Shown: positions 1-12,720 of the stretch, one piece after another
How the letters are laid out: every line of letters starts with the position of its first letter
Numbering within the stretch: the stretch's first letter is position 1
Assembly: GCF_030272615.1 (NCBI RefSeq)
Contig: NC_081413.1
Span: 332,606,302-332,670,301 of the forward strand
DNA from: Cryptomeria japonica
Taxonomy: Eukaryota > Streptophyta > Pinopsida > Cupressales > Cupressaceae
Length of the DNA: 64,000 bases
Direction of reading: 5' to 3'
Position numbers and translations under genes: made by a program
Notes under the pieces: generated by a model
Database searches by the model: none
The model's input: only the letters and a program-made list of their open reading frames with translations
What the model was told of the DNA's origin: nothing

Positions 1-297
1 AGAGCTCACAAGAAGAGGATGGGAGGTGGGTATTAGGGTTTGTTTCAGAGTTGGCTTTGGTGGTGGCATGTATAGATAGATGGATCAGATGGAGGTTATT
101 TGATGACTCCAATCTTTTTGTAATCTTTTTTGAAGCTTTAAATCAATTAAATATCATATTACCTTCTGGTAGGTCCAGAAAAGTGACAATATGATAAACC
201 CTAACAATAAGTAGTTACGCAAGGACAAAACCCATTATAATATATTTTGGTTCCCCCAAAATAATAAAAGATTCACCAAAATAAATGATTTGAACAA
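1..297. other. AT-rich spacer, no gene recognised
   Basis: No reading frame or RNA gene is recognisable. From about 230 the text (runs of C followed by A-rich blocks and 'attcaccaaaa') resembles the decayed A/T minisatellite at 4040-4430. The two stretches may therefore be the flanks of one repeat field, separated by later insertions. That link is an inference from visual similarity only. Confidence 0.4.
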
Positions 298-1200
298 TTT
301 TTTTGATAAGTGAATAGCTAGGTAGGGCTAGCACCCATTATATTAAGATTTTAAAAGAGATACAACAATATTTGGCTTGTAGACGAAAATACATTCCCAG
401 TAGCATTTCCAATTATCACCTATAACAACCCATAATACAAAATTCAAGCATCAAAATAGAACGAAGTATCTGCACCATACTTCAGGGCTAGGAGACATTT
501 CTAGTCCACCTTGCCACCTTCATAGCTTTGCATTCCTCCCTGAATTTCTTGGCTTGTAAGATGAGCGGGCAATCCTATCCGCAGTTGGCATGAGCTTTGC
601 CTGCTGCAATTTCCTCCACAACGTGTCTGCCATCCTCAATCCATTCCTCTCCACTCCCTAGCTCTAATACTACTACAATCTTAGCCGTATCCTCCTAATC
701 AATTTCATATTCATCTATCAACCCTTCAGTGGTCAGGTAGTCCCGATGCCAATCGTCCTCCTCGGGTTCCTTGATTTTGGCTACATACATGAGGAAATTG
801 ATACTACATAGTATATCACTCCTTCGTTCCTACAACAACTGTGCATCTTGTGTTTGCACAATCAGAAATTTAAAAACCCTTCCAATGCAATATTTTTTGT
901 GGGAGGGGAATGAGGAGGTTCTCATCCATATTGTCGATGACCCATCAATGTCGCGTAAATATGCATGCTCGAACACCATCTAGGTGAGTTTTTTTTCCCA
1001 CTCCTTGGAATGTCCGAACTGACCCTATGCATGTGATACGTCATCAAAAACTCCAACCCTAGCACTGTCTTGATCACATGAATTATGTGTGGGTGGCCAT
1101 TCACCAAAACCTCCCCTAATTGTTTATCTATGACTTCACCTACAAATGTTGTATGTGGTTTTGTTGCCCTAAGCATAATTGGCGTGTCCATCACTCCCAC
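298..1200 (-). mobile_element. decayed LINE-like retroposon, 3' end
   Basis: Read on the minus strand, this stretch ends in a simple 3' tail: 'TTAATATAATGGG', then a short unique stretch, then a run of A at about 298-305. That form is common for plant LINE 3' ends. Upstream lies broken coding sequence: one open stretch of about 92 codons (922-1200), then frames joined across stops at about 480-780. The conceptual peptide is rich in acidic and basic residues. I do not recognise a domain, and no target-site duplication was found, so the 5' limit is arbitrary. It could also be the tail of another retroposon type. Confidence 0.45.
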
Positions 1201-1439
1201 CTCAGTGTTTCCAACTCAAACATGTAATGTGAAAATATGGTAATAGCCTAATGCCCAATTTAAAGGCATTCAATCAGCTTCAGCATAAATGTCTAACTAA
1301 ATGCACACTTACCATAAGTTGCCTTGCATGATATTTATTAATAGTATATATATCTTCTTCTTTTTTCTAAATTTGTATACAAGTACATAAACTCACAAAC
1401 AAAATTTCACTTTCACAAGAGATTTGCAAAGACAAATAA

Positions 1440-4030
1440 CAAAACCATTGATATTATTATTCATGCGAGATCAAGAAGTATATTCTACAGACTATATCTA
1501 TAGTAATTGTCATGATAGATCATAAACTAATTACTATTGTTGAAGGAGTATATACATTCTTCACTGTGGAAGACTCCACATTCCAACTTAGATACTACTA
1601 CTATACCCTTTTCCAAAGGGACCAAGATTCCCTCCAAAAAATTCTCTTAATTACAGCCTTGGAATTCCTTTTATAGTAAGGAATGCAACAAGCTTCAAGC
1701 TGTATACAACTGCCATGTTCTTATTTGACATATGTTTGTTTTATACGCATGGAAATGATATATTCGCAATATGAAACCTAAAATAGAACATGATAACTTA
1801 TCAAACCATATGAATAAAACTATCATAAAACTATCATGGACCACGATGAAGAATAAAATATTGTTGAAATTTAACCGCTTGAGTCATGCCACCATCGCAT
1901 TGCTGATAACTTTATGGATGCAAGATTCTAACTATAAAAACTAGAGTAGTTTTACAAATGCAAGATTGTAGTTATAAAACTAGTGGATGAGCTCCAGAGA
2001 TGGGTATTGTAATCAAAACAGGGGTCTGGCTGTAGTTATCAATTTTAACTAAATAAGCTCTTTGTTTGAGCTGACTCTTCCTTGTCCTCATTGTTCTCCT
2101 CCCTGCTCCCTCTCACTCTTAGGCATCAGGAGACGAGGGGGAGAATGTAGGCAGCTAGGGAAAGGCCATCTATAGCTGCAGATGGCCTTTGAAAATCCCT
2201 TTAGCTACCTCCTCTAATTTGAAAGTCTCTTTAGCTACAAAGCAATCTATTGTGCTGCTATAAACATAGCCTTCCTAAAATATTCTCCACCTGGTGTCAT
2301 TAAATCTATATCTTATGAACACACGGGAAACATCTACATATGGGCATTCCATTTCTGATACTGTTCTTGAACAAGTGTAGAGGGAAATATTTATAATTCT
2401 CCTTGATCAACTCAACTGCTACTAATTTATGAAAAAACTCGAAGCTCTAAATTTAGAATTTCTAAATATTCCTTTTCACCTTTTTACCTTTCTAAAGAAT
2501 CAGAACTCTTCATGCCACCTAATGAAAGAATCAAAACTCAATATTCTGCTATAATCATTTAACCATCAATTCAATATTTTCTTCAAGAACAAGCTAACAT
2601 CCATACCCATGCAACTCTTCATCAAAATGACAAGCATAAAGTCCTCTGACAAGAGGAGTGTTTTCTATGCAAAAATATTTCTTAGAATCTGAGATGAAGA
2701 TTTCATACGTGCTAAAAGTACGTTTCTAATTCCAATGGATATGCAATACACTTTCTATATGGGTTATTTTCCAAAAAAATTGTGAAAGATGCGCAAATGA
2801 ACTACAAATGAAGACAATGTTAGCAACAATAATAAATATAGTAGTCTATACATGAACTATTTTAAAAACTACTGAAAGAAAGTGTACATTCTTTCACCAT
2901 GAAACCATCCTACACACTAGACAAGACAAAGCCCCGTTTCTAGTTCTACTCTCCCCGAAGATGAGAAAATTACAGAATCCTTCTTTATGGCCTTGATATT
3001 CCTTTTATAATCGTAAGGAATGCAACAAGATACTGACCTTTTACAAGAATGTGTAACATGTATTGCAACAATGCAATGTCGTAAAACCTCCAGGCCAGTA
3101 TTCTTGAAAGCTTTGGTTTAGAGACACAAAAAGATTCCATGAATGTGAACTACCTTATGATCCATGCCACTATCGCACATTTGTTGTTATTGATGCAGAG
3201 AATACCGGGATACAAGATTCTCATTGCATTTCCTAGTAGGGGATAACTTTGAGAGTTTTGATCAATCAAGGATGCTTGACTCCAAAACCGTATCTCCTGT
3301 GTCTTCACCCAACTTTCTCTCTGCATTCTACCCATTATAAGGAGGACATGGTGGTTGCAAGAGAGATTATAATTATTTTCAACTGTAGCCGAAGCCTGCA
3401 GTTGCACTCGAACCTTTTAATAACCCTCTGGTTATCTTTGGCTATTTTAATAACCCTCTAGCTACAAGGTAAGTCATCAATTTTCTTTACTTCATGGCAT
3501 CTGCAAACCTTCGTCCATATCTCCTTATGCCAGAATTTAGCTGCACCTTCTATGCACTTCATTTTAAAACCTCTGCAAGCAAGAAAACAACACTTCCTAA
3601 AAACTAATTTCTAGAAAATGTCTATCTTCTACATTCTGAAATGCAACATACGAATAATGACCCTATTTCTCGATTTGCGAAGTGGCGTCAATTGACTATC
3701 AGGTCTATACTTTGGATTATTCCACATATTGTATTAATCTGTATGGGATGTACTTTTCTCTCTTTCCACAAGAAAGCTTTCATTCCAATAGTCCTGACAC
3801 CTGTACATGACTCACAGACCTCAACATAGATTAACTCTTAGCTTCTCATTGAATATTAAATATGTGCCATCCTCTGTATTTTTATTCCTCTGACACATGC
3901 AGTGTTTTGAGTTTTCTATGCAGAAGGATAACAAAGAATCCTTGAATCAAGATTTCATACGTGCCAAAAAGTGGATTTCTAAAATATTTGATACGGATAT
4001 GCAGAACACTTACAACTAAGATGTGATGTG
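1440..4030. repeat. diverged direct duplication, offset about 1.25-1.35 kb
   Basis: Two non-coding stretches resemble each other in the same order. 'ccttttatagtaaggaatgc' at about 1669 matches 'ccttttataatcgtaaggaa' at about 3001. 'gaagatttcatacgtgctaa' at about 2697 matches 'aagatttcatacgtgccaaa' at about 3950. A block around 1880 ('catgccaccatcgcattg') matches one around 3163 ('catgccactatcgcac'). Identity is patchy and the offset drifts from 1.33 to 1.25 kb, so this is an old tandem duplication with indels or two copies of an unrecognised repeat. No reading frame is convincing. Confidence 0.5.
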
Positions 4031-4039
4031 TTTGCTATA

Positions 4040-4430
4040 TTAGTTTTTTTCTCAAATTAGTAATGGAAGATTAGCCTTAATTATTATTTTCCCCTAGAAA
4101 TAATGAATGATTCGCCTTAATTTTTTCAAAATTTTCATGCAATATGAACAAAATTGCCAATGTAATTATTATTTTTTCCCAAAAATAGTGAAATGTTTGC
4201 CTTAATTTTTCAAAAAAATTCACACAAAAGAAAAAGATTCGCCGATAAAATTAATTCTTTTTCCCAAAAAGAATTAAAAATTTGCGTTAATTTTCGTACA
4301 ATTCTTACGCAACTGAGAAAAATTCGCCAACGGAATTTAATATTTTCCCCTATTAAAAAAAAATCACCAAAAAAATAATATTTTCGCCCAAAATATTGAA
4401 AGATGCACCAGGATTTTACACCTTTACCCA
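4040..4430. repeat. decayed A/T-rich minisatellite
   Basis: Roughly 80-100-bp units recur three to four times. Each has a 'gattcgccttaatttttt' or 'tttgccttaatttttc' head, then an A-rich part, then 'attttttcccaaaa'. The units are strongly diverged and have no coding value. A similar fragment appears near 230-290. Confidence 0.5.
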
Positions 4431-4949
4431 GGGGGGGTTTCTTAAAGTTATCCCTGGTCTAGAATCCACCGAACCAACACACCTTCCAATTCTTAGCCCA
4501 ATGAGAAATAGTAAGATTCTCAAATCTTGTCGTTCCCAGTTCACATATATCAGAGATTATACCTTCTGTATCTAAAATCTCGAGGAGAGATCATATGCCA
4601 TGTGACTCTCGATTCTTGATAATGATTTATACATTTATTACTCAACAAAAGCCCAATCACACATCCATATTGGAAACAACTATGTCCTCGAGCATCCAAT
4701 TGACAACACCAACATGTGAACTCCAAGGCAACTAGAATACTATCTTGCATGTCTATCCAATTCCAGATTTGATTCGGAGGTGACATTTCTCAAGCTCGTC
4801 CTTCACAATCTACCTAATATCCTTTGACCCTTCATCAATCATGATTTCCTCGGTACCCGTATCCAAAGTCACCCCAATATTGGCCACATGGTCAGCTTCC
4901 TTATTTGCGTCCCAGAATCTATAGTTTTGAATTCTGTTAAGGTACATTA

Positions 4950-5525
4950 TTATGTCCGCCAGATACCAACGAAGCTTCTAGTTGGGAATCGAGTCATTTT
5001 TTTTATGAAATTGATTAAGATTTGTGGATCCCCTTCTACCACCATAGATCCAAAGCCTTGGTCAGCACAATACTTAAGACCTCTCACTAGAACGGCCGCT
5101 TCTGCCTCATTATTGGAAGCAATACCCAGGTTACCAGATATACTGCACAAAATGTCCCCTATGTTATTCCTGACAATACATCCATAACTAGCATTCCCAG
5201 GGTTCCCTTTTGTAGCCCCATCAAAATTAAGTTTGATCCATCCAGCCTCAGGGGGTTCCCAACATGCATTTGAATGTTTGACATGTTTGGATACCACATT
5301 GATGTTTGGAGGAGTAAGAGTACCCCATTCCATTTGATCTTTTTTGTCCCAGTCTAGAATATATTCAATCTTCCTGTAGTAGACTTTTGAATTGGCTACT
5401 TCGCTGATACCCAATTTTATTTTTTCAATTACCTTTGCAACTATGGATTCCTTTTCCTCAAAGATTCTCTTGTTACATTCTTTCCAGATCTGCCATATTA
5501 GCATTGATGGAGAGATTACCCACAA
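4950..5525 (-). pseudogene. LINE ORF2 C-terminal RNase H domain
   Basis: Plant L1 elements often end ORF2 with an RNase H-like domain of the RVT_3 type, which degrades RNA in RNA-DNA hybrids. Here an open frame of about 191 codons contains 'WIKLNFDGATKGNPG' (first acidic residue), 'NNEAEAAVLVRGL' (Glu) and 'VVEGDPQILINFI' (second Asp), in the canonical order. The frame stops shortly after and is separated from the zinc-binding segment upstream (5640-6060) by stops and a shift. The domain looks well preserved within a broken gene. Confidence 0.85.
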
Positions 5526-5639
5526 AGCCCCCCATTAAGATTTCTGGTTCAGAATAGGCCAACTTCTAATCCAATTTTTCATACTAATTTTAGAGGCACA
5601 AACCCACCCCAAGCTTTGGCATAACCAATCCCAACATTG

Positions 5640-6060
5640 TCAAGCAAAGGGGCAGTCTAGCAGTAGATGATTAATTGTTTCGACATTTTGTTTACAAAGA
5701 ACACATATGCTTGGTCCCAAAATGTCGTAGAGCTTCAAGCATTCTCCTGTGAGAATCCTCTTGTGGAATGCAGTCCATAGAAAGGTGTCAGCCCTAGGAG
5801 CCACCATCTTATCCCAGAATTGTCTCAAGGGCCAACCACCCTTCTCTCGTTCCAACCTTTGAATAAGATAACCAAGTTTGGTAGAATATTCACTAGAATG
5901 GGTAGCACACCAAATTATTTCTTCCACCATACACCTAATTATAATTCCCTTGTTTTTCAAAACATCAATTAGCTTCCTCTCATCATTCTCATCCATACAG
6001 TGTCAATCTGCATGTTAATCCATTCGTAGGACTTGCTTCTTGGGAAGATTCCCTGACATA
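5640..6060 (-). pseudogene. LINE ORF2 zinc-binding (zf-RVT) region
   Basis: The frame matches the reverse-transcriptase zinc-binding region that follows RT in plant LINEs. It shows 'WDKMVAPRADTFLWTAFHKR', then 'CVLCKQNVETINHLLLDCPF', with the Cys-Cys-His-Cys ligands in place. The open frame continues in sense to about 6056, where the gypsy element interrupts it, and resumes at 39465. The domain therefore belongs to the same ORF2 as the RT at 39512-41119. Confidence 0.85.
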
Positions 6061-6874
6061 GTGTTGGTTGAAAATTTTGTACACTTGGGGAAATATACAA
6101 AATTGTGGTCTCAACCATAGTGTGTGAGTAAAACTATCCTAATTAAGGGAAGACTCCCCCTATCTATCTAAAGCTTAAAAATAAAATGGGATGAGACAAC
6201 AGGCTTTCTTCTTCTTTCAAGAAAGGCAATATCCTTTTCCTTGAATATAAAAGTGATAGCGATTTGATATAAAACAATAGTAACAACTTTTGAAATGAAA
6301 TGAGATAAAGAAAATGAGGTTTCCTGAAAGCTCAAAGACTTCCGTCACTTCCTTCAGAACAAGACAACAATATCAAGCTCAAAGTCTTGATTATGTGCAA
6401 TCCTATCTACCCTTTTCTATACTAATTTTATTAAGAACAAATTATAACAGCACAAAGACTGAAATATCTTATTCTTTCTACACAAGACAACAAGAACAAC
6501 TATGAGCTCAAAGACTCACAGCTATTTCTCATAAAATCTACTTACTTCTAAACTCTGTTAAGAACAAGTGTAAGCACAAAGTCTTACAACTTTTTCCCAA
6601 TAGAACTTATAATTTAACTAAATTAATCTCCAATACTTGCAACTCAAAAACTCAAAATCAGATTCGATTAAGTTCTCAAAGAAACACTTGCAAGAAAGGT
6701 AATATGGAACACAAACTCAAGAATGTAGCACACAGACTCAAAGCTTGAGCAATTTTCTTTTATTCCTTTCAATTATTCAATTTACACATAAAAGCTCAAA
6801 TACTTCTTTGCTACAAATTTGACAGAATTTTTACTTGCTTTCAAAAAGCTAAAGATTACAATAGACCCCTCAAG

Positions 6875-6882
6875 TATTTATA
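6875..6882 (-). promoter_or_regulatory. putative LTR TATA box (3' LTR copy)
   Basis: TATAAATA on the minus strand, followed by 'CTTGAGGGGTC'. The same motif and context are kept in the other LTR at 36506-36513. It lies about 815 bp before the downstream LTR end, a reasonable U3/R position. Confidence 0.55.
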
Positions 6883-7088
6883 GAAGAGGAGCCTTGAGAA
6901 AAAAGGTGGGAGGATCCCAACTAACTTGAGAGATTCTCTCAACCACCAAGACTTATTCAATAACTAACTATGACTTATTCCAACTACAGTCCTAATTGAA
7001 CTCAACCTGTAGTTGCCTTACATGTAATTACAAAAGTGCAAGTAAAGACTTGACTGGCAATTTATAAAAGGTTTTTACATGTAACTTG

Positions 7089-10000
7089 TCAAAACAAAAT
7101 TAAAACATAAAGATTACAAATTTGGAAAAATACAAATTGAGTGTTGAAAAACACGTAATCTGCAGTATGTGAAGACATGAATCCTTCGAACTTCTGGATG
7201 ATCATTCGTAGCTCAGTGGGATTCAGTTCATGGGTGTTCTTGGCAACAACCATGATCTTCACAATGGTATCATGGCATCGAAGAAGCATAGAGTTGTTCT
7301 TCTCCAAGATGGACTGGATTTTGTGCAAAAAGGTTTGATGTTTCATCAGAGCCTGAATTGAAGCAGCTGAGAATTGTTTGCTCCTCCATTCATTATGAAT
7401 CCTCATTTGTAGATCTGCAAGGACTTCTTCTTCTGGTATCAACTCTCCATTCTGACTCATTATGTTGTAAGAAGCCTTCTCACAATAGGAAATAATACCT
7501 TAAAATACTTCACCCCGCAATCTCATTGCATCATCAATCTCCTCAATGAGGGATTTGAGAACAATGGCTTTATTCTCCAGAAGTTATTCAAATTCTAAGT
7601 ACATGACCCTAGAAGAAAACATGGAATGCTTCTGAAGAACACTCAACTATTGTTGGGGCATGGTGCGCGAGATTATCAAACTATCTTCAACCCTTTCCAG
7701 ATTATGTTTGAAAGTGTTAGAGGTATGATTCATTAGACATCATTCAAAAAATGTCTTTCAGCACTTGTGCACATAGATCATGAAGTTGATCCACACAAGA
7801 ATCCAATGCTTGTACTTTTTGGGCAGCTCTCTCAACTCCATGAATTGGTTATTGGGAACCAGAAGAACTTGTAAGATTACTCCCTTCACCAGCAAGTTTT
7901 GTACTTTTATGAACAGCTGCAAAAAGTTGTCGGTTCTCCTCTTCTAGCTTGTCTTTCTTTGCTATAAGTTTGTCATACCGCTACACTAGTGAGGCTATGG
8001 ATTGTTGGGCATCATGTTTGACCACTTCATACATTTTTTTGCCCAATTATATCCCTATAACCCTATAATCAGAAGCCTGCATTTCCTCACATGGCTTATC
8101 CACAAGGGGCTCAAAAATTTCTACCACTTTCATCTTATTGCTATCAATAGTCACTCTTGAGATTGTCTTGGCCTTTTTAGCAACCTTGGGCCTAGACTGA
8201 TTGAGTTGCTAATAGTCAAAGACATTAGGGGATATTTCCTTCTTCTTCCTCTTTGGGGTAAAATAACTAAGCCATGGAGGTAAAACAACTAGTTCTCCTC
8301 TAGTAGCTTTTGAAAGCGAAGGAGAAGCAGTTTCTATTTGAACAACCATGGTCATCCTGGGAGGAGTATCTATTTGGATGGTGAACATGGTTTTCTCACT
8401 AACCAATGGGTATGAAGATTGCCTCATAAATTCTTCAAAGCCAGAAGTAGAGGTATCAATCTCTGACAACTGGATACATGCAAGAGTATCCTCAAGAATT
8501 TTGAGTGAACTCTCTTGTAGATGATCAGGAGGCAGCTCAACTACTGAAATAGGAATGATAATCTGAGGAGACTCTTCCACTATTATGTCAGGAGGATAAA
8601 GAGGCATCTCGAAGGAAACTGACAAAGGAATCTCATGAGGTGAGTCCAAAGCTAGAGACTTAGGAGCATCATCGGATTGTTGTCCTTTTTTTGGATTATC
8701 ATGATCGATTACATGAACATGGAATTGAGACTTTACCTTTCCACGAACTATTGCCTCCTTAGGAGGAATCACTACTGCCCGAATAACCCACAATTTGATC
8801 CTGGTGCCTGAAGATGATGCACCTTCCTTGTTGTCAATCTGAATCTCAGACTTACGTCCAAGAGGCCCCGTAGAGTCATCTTCTTTCCCAACCTTGGTCT
8901 TGATGAGTCTAACACCATTACCTTTGAGCCAAGTGTTACTGTTAGCCAATATAGGGTGAAATCTTTCAAGAATGAATGTGCATTCTTTATGTGACCATTG
9001 GATTAAAGGAAGTGGGGCTTCCTCAACCCTTCGTGACACATACTGTGGATCGAGCAGGTGACCCTCATCAATCATTCCTTGTGGAATGTCCACCAGGTTC
9101 AGATCAATAACCTGCTCAACGGTAAGCCTACAATAGTCCATCTTGAGAACCTCCATTTCTGTATGGAGATCTACCTAGATATCCTCAATACGATGCACGT
9201 GCACGAAGGAATTTTTGATCTTTTCCTTCATACCCCGGTAATCAAAATCTGACCTGGACTTAAAATTTTTGAGTTTAATCTCTTGCATCTCAGTCTCCAT
9301 AGCTTTGGCTTTGACGGATGTGACAAGAGAATACCGGCCAATTTACAATGGGTTTGTTATAGAAATCCCCATTCTGACCTTATGTCTGATAGATTGATGA
9401 GCGTGCACAACCATGATCTATCTTCCCAACTCCATAAGAATTATCTTATCGGTCGAGTATCTAGGAAGCATGTATGGCTGCCCACTATAGCATTCAAATC
9501 TCATAGAGGTAAAGGTCGGTAATTGAAAAAACAAACACCCATACTTACTCACTCTTTCCCATGTCTCATCTGACACTCTTCTTTTCTTCAGAGTCTTGTC
9601 AAATTGGCACATGAAGTAACCAAAGAATGCATCTTGAACTCTTCTGAAATGCAATCTGCTTGGTCTCAAAGCCAACTGGTCATAATATTCCCATACATGT
9701 ATAAGTGAGCGATCACCCTTGGTAGAAAGGCTAGGTAAATGTCTGAGTGACGCTGCCAAATACACTAAGAATGAATTCATGTAAAACATCATGGTGGTAG
9801 GGACTGCTATAATTTGCTCACATAAAGAATCACTGATAATCTCTCCCCATGATATACGATGGGATTGCCTTATGAACATGGTAAATTGATACATCCAGGG
9901 TTCAAAAACATTGGAGTGTTAAAGACCCATCATCCTGCTGAGGAGAGTTATGATGTCTCAAATTTCCCACTTAAAATCACAATGGTACAACTTATCCCAC

Positions 10001-10719
10001 CTTGAGAAGGTGGCTCATGGCTCATGAATCCACCTATTAATATGATGTTTGCAATCCCTTTCTCTCTTGACATAGTACTCAGCTGCACTATCCCTTAAAA
10101 TTTCCATATAAACAGGTGCTGGTGGTATTCTGAAGATTTTCTCAATTGTATCTGCATCAAGGTGGATTATTGCTTCACCACCATCATTTTTAATGGTTCT
10201 TGTCTCTTTGTCAAAGCGATGGGTGCAAGCAAGAACAAATTTTGGTTCTAGGGCAGCCACTGGAAAAGAGGATGCATGATGGATGTGGTTGTCCAACACC
10301 CGCTGCATATTACTATCATGCGGATCCTCCAATCTCTTGACAAATTCTGACATGTCTGCATGCCCTATCTCCGTATCCTTTATGTGATCCAAATGAGAGA
10401 AAACTTGAGAAGGTGAAACTTCATTCTGATACCTGTCATATTTAAACTTCATCTTCTTTGGAATAGGAGAGGATGGTAAATCTGACATTGAAGGACAACC
10501 TAGTATACTGCGATGAAGACTTAAAAGTGTTAAGGCAACATCATAATCAGTTGCAATTAACATTTTTCCTTCTTCAAATGGGAAGAACTCCAACCCTTGC
10601 ACTTCACGATTTTGTGAGAGAAAGAAGGGAAATAAATGGGAATGGTGGAAAATTGACTTTGACCAATTTTGGATCTTCGGGAAAATTTGACAAGTATACA
10701 AGTTGGGAAGAGTGCACAT
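7089..10719 (-). pseudogene. long protein encoded inside the LTR (U3), function unknown
   Basis: A single decayed reading frame of about 1,200 codons runs on the sense strand of the element. It comprises 10719-10015, 9894-9418 (in phase with the former), 9156-8209 and, across one TAG, down to 7089. The N-terminal part looks globular and holds 'IIHLDADTIEKIFRIPPAPV'. The second block is rich in aromatic residues ('FFGYFMCQFDKTLKKRRVSD'). The third is Pro/Ser/acidic and low-complexity, with a basic patch ('TPKRKKKEI'). The C-terminal third is a probable coiled coil. I do not recognise the family. A TATA box shared by both LTRs lies downstream (6875-6882), so the frame is in U3 and would be carried at the 3' end of the element RNA. 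It has stops, several of which could be CAG to TAG. Confidence 0.7.
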
Positions 10720-12720
10720 GCAATCAGATTTTTAAAACTTGAATGCAAGTATACTTGTAAAATGGAAAATGGAGAAATGAGAGAAAAATTAGAATTAGAC
10801 TTGCGAGAAATGACGTGAACGGAAATTACGGATATAAGCAATATGGACGGATAAAAATAGGAAATTTTTGGGAATGTCATTTTCAAGAAAATGGGAAGAA
10901 CTTTGGACATGGAATCTGGTTCTAAAAACCCGAATTTGGAAGGAAGGGTATTTTTCATCTTTGCAACTTGGAATTTCAACAAAAGATGGTTAAATTCTTA
11001 TAACCATAAGGGAAGAACAATGATTTTCATCCAACTTGTAATCGGGATTTAAAATCTTGAATACAAGTAAAGAGGTAAAATGGGGAAGAACAATGCAATT
11101 CACAAATTGCCTTGGAAAAAGGAAAATCTCTCTCACAAAACCAATTTTTGGGGCAAAATAGACATAAAGACAAATTTACAATTAGAAAGGAAAAACAAGA
11201 AGACAAGAAAATAAGAAAATGAAACAAAGAAAGAAAAGAGATCATACCTTCCTTCAAACTAAAAATGCCTCTTCAAAAAGATGATCAATCTTTGAGAGAA
11301 GAAAGGAGAGCTCTTAAATAAAGATTAAACCACATTTCAAAACCCTTGCCACATTTTACCAAAATACCTTGGGCAGCAAAACGTGGCACCAAAAGAAAAC
11401 TTAATGGCACAAGAATCGGTCTAATCTTCCTCCAACCTCAATGCCTTAGCATAATAAGCAAAAACGACTTAGGAGATTGAAGCTTCGTGGAGTTTGGATC
11501 CACCAAAATGTGGGTTTTGGCAAACACGTGTTTTCTATTTTAGATCAAAAACCAGGAAACATAAACCCCAAATGGCATGATAGATGTTTTTTAAATGCAC
11601 AAAATAGGGAAGAATCCCAAACGTATTGCACATCCCAAAAAATCTCCACAAAAAATGCTTCCAATTTACAACAAAAATGCCTTCCTTTAGCTGGTCGGGT
11701 TTTTGGAAAAGGAATGCAAGTTTTATTCTTCATGTAAAAGAGAAATTTGGGTTTTAATTCCCTACAACAAGTTTTAAAATGTTACTTTTCCCTCAACAAG
11801 GCAAAATCGGGTTTAGAAATGCAATTACAAGTTTAAAATTCCCCAATTTACACTTTATGAAGAAAATCAGGTTTTTTGGGCATAATAGCAAGTTTAAAAT
11901 TGTCACTTTATTCCATTTATGAGCAAAATCGGGTTTTGGAGAGAGATGTGCAAATTACAAATTACTTGTAAAGGGAAAATAAAATCCCTACAACAAGTTT
12001 TAATAACTTAACACATGTAATAGAGGAATAAAATCCCTATTACAAGCAAAAGACATTAAAATAGGGGTTTTAGAAAAGAATTACAAGTGACTTTTAAATA
12101 TGCAATTTAAAATTAACTTGTAACTTATCCAAAAAATCCCTATCAAAACTAAAAAAGCCAAAAAGCATCAAGGGGGAAATAAAAATTAAGTTACAAGTTC
12201 TTTTTTCAATAAAGTGCACTTGTAATTAGCCAAAAATTTCCCTACAAAGACTAAAACAAAGGAAATCATTAAAACTTGCAATTTAAGGAAAATTTCCCAC
12301 CTACAGTTAGGGAGAAAAAACCCGAAATTGAAGGAAAGACATAGCAAAAGAACCCATAATGCAATGAAATTTGAAACATGGTTCGAGGATAGACTGAGGA
12401 TTAAGTCAGTCCAAGGATTTAGGAAAAATTAAGCCTCGAGAAGCATGCCATAGAGTAAATTTTTTGTTTTTTGACAAAAAATTTATGTAATGGTCCTTCA
12501 TTTTTTGAAAACAAAAATGAGGTCAACAACTGGTTGTGACTGGGGAATTCTTTCATTTATCCTTGAATATTGTGAGAGAATAGAAACCAAATCTCTAAGT
12601 GCCTTCCTCTTATCCATTGGGCCATAGAGTCAATCAATGCAAAAACAAACAAACAAAAGACAAAAAGAAAAAAAGAAAAAAGAAAAAAAATCATTATTTA
12701 CAAGAAGTTACCTCTAACTT

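Larger units (their letters stand above)
4440..6061 (-). mobile_element. L1-type LINE, 3' part (split element)
   Basis: This is the 3' portion of the LINE whose 5' portion lies at 39460-43545. The two halves are separated by the gypsy element at 6062-39459. Joining 39465 to 6056 across one copy of CATAG restores the expected order of RT, zinc-binding region and RNase H, with no other large gap. ORF2 ends near 4950. The sequence down to about 4440 would be 3' UTR, but I see no clear poly(A) end, so this boundary is approximate. Confidence 0.8.
6062..12528 (-). repeat. 3' LTR of the giant gypsy element (6467 bp)
   Basis: It begins TGTTGGTTGAAAA and ends GGTCAACA on the plus strand. It matches the other LTR throughout, except for 8266-10986, which that copy lacks. 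A sample of about 190 bp (11029-11218 against its counterpart near 37970) shows about nine differences, or roughly 5 percent. It contains a long coding stretch upstream of a TATA box (see 7089-10719). Confidence 0.92.
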
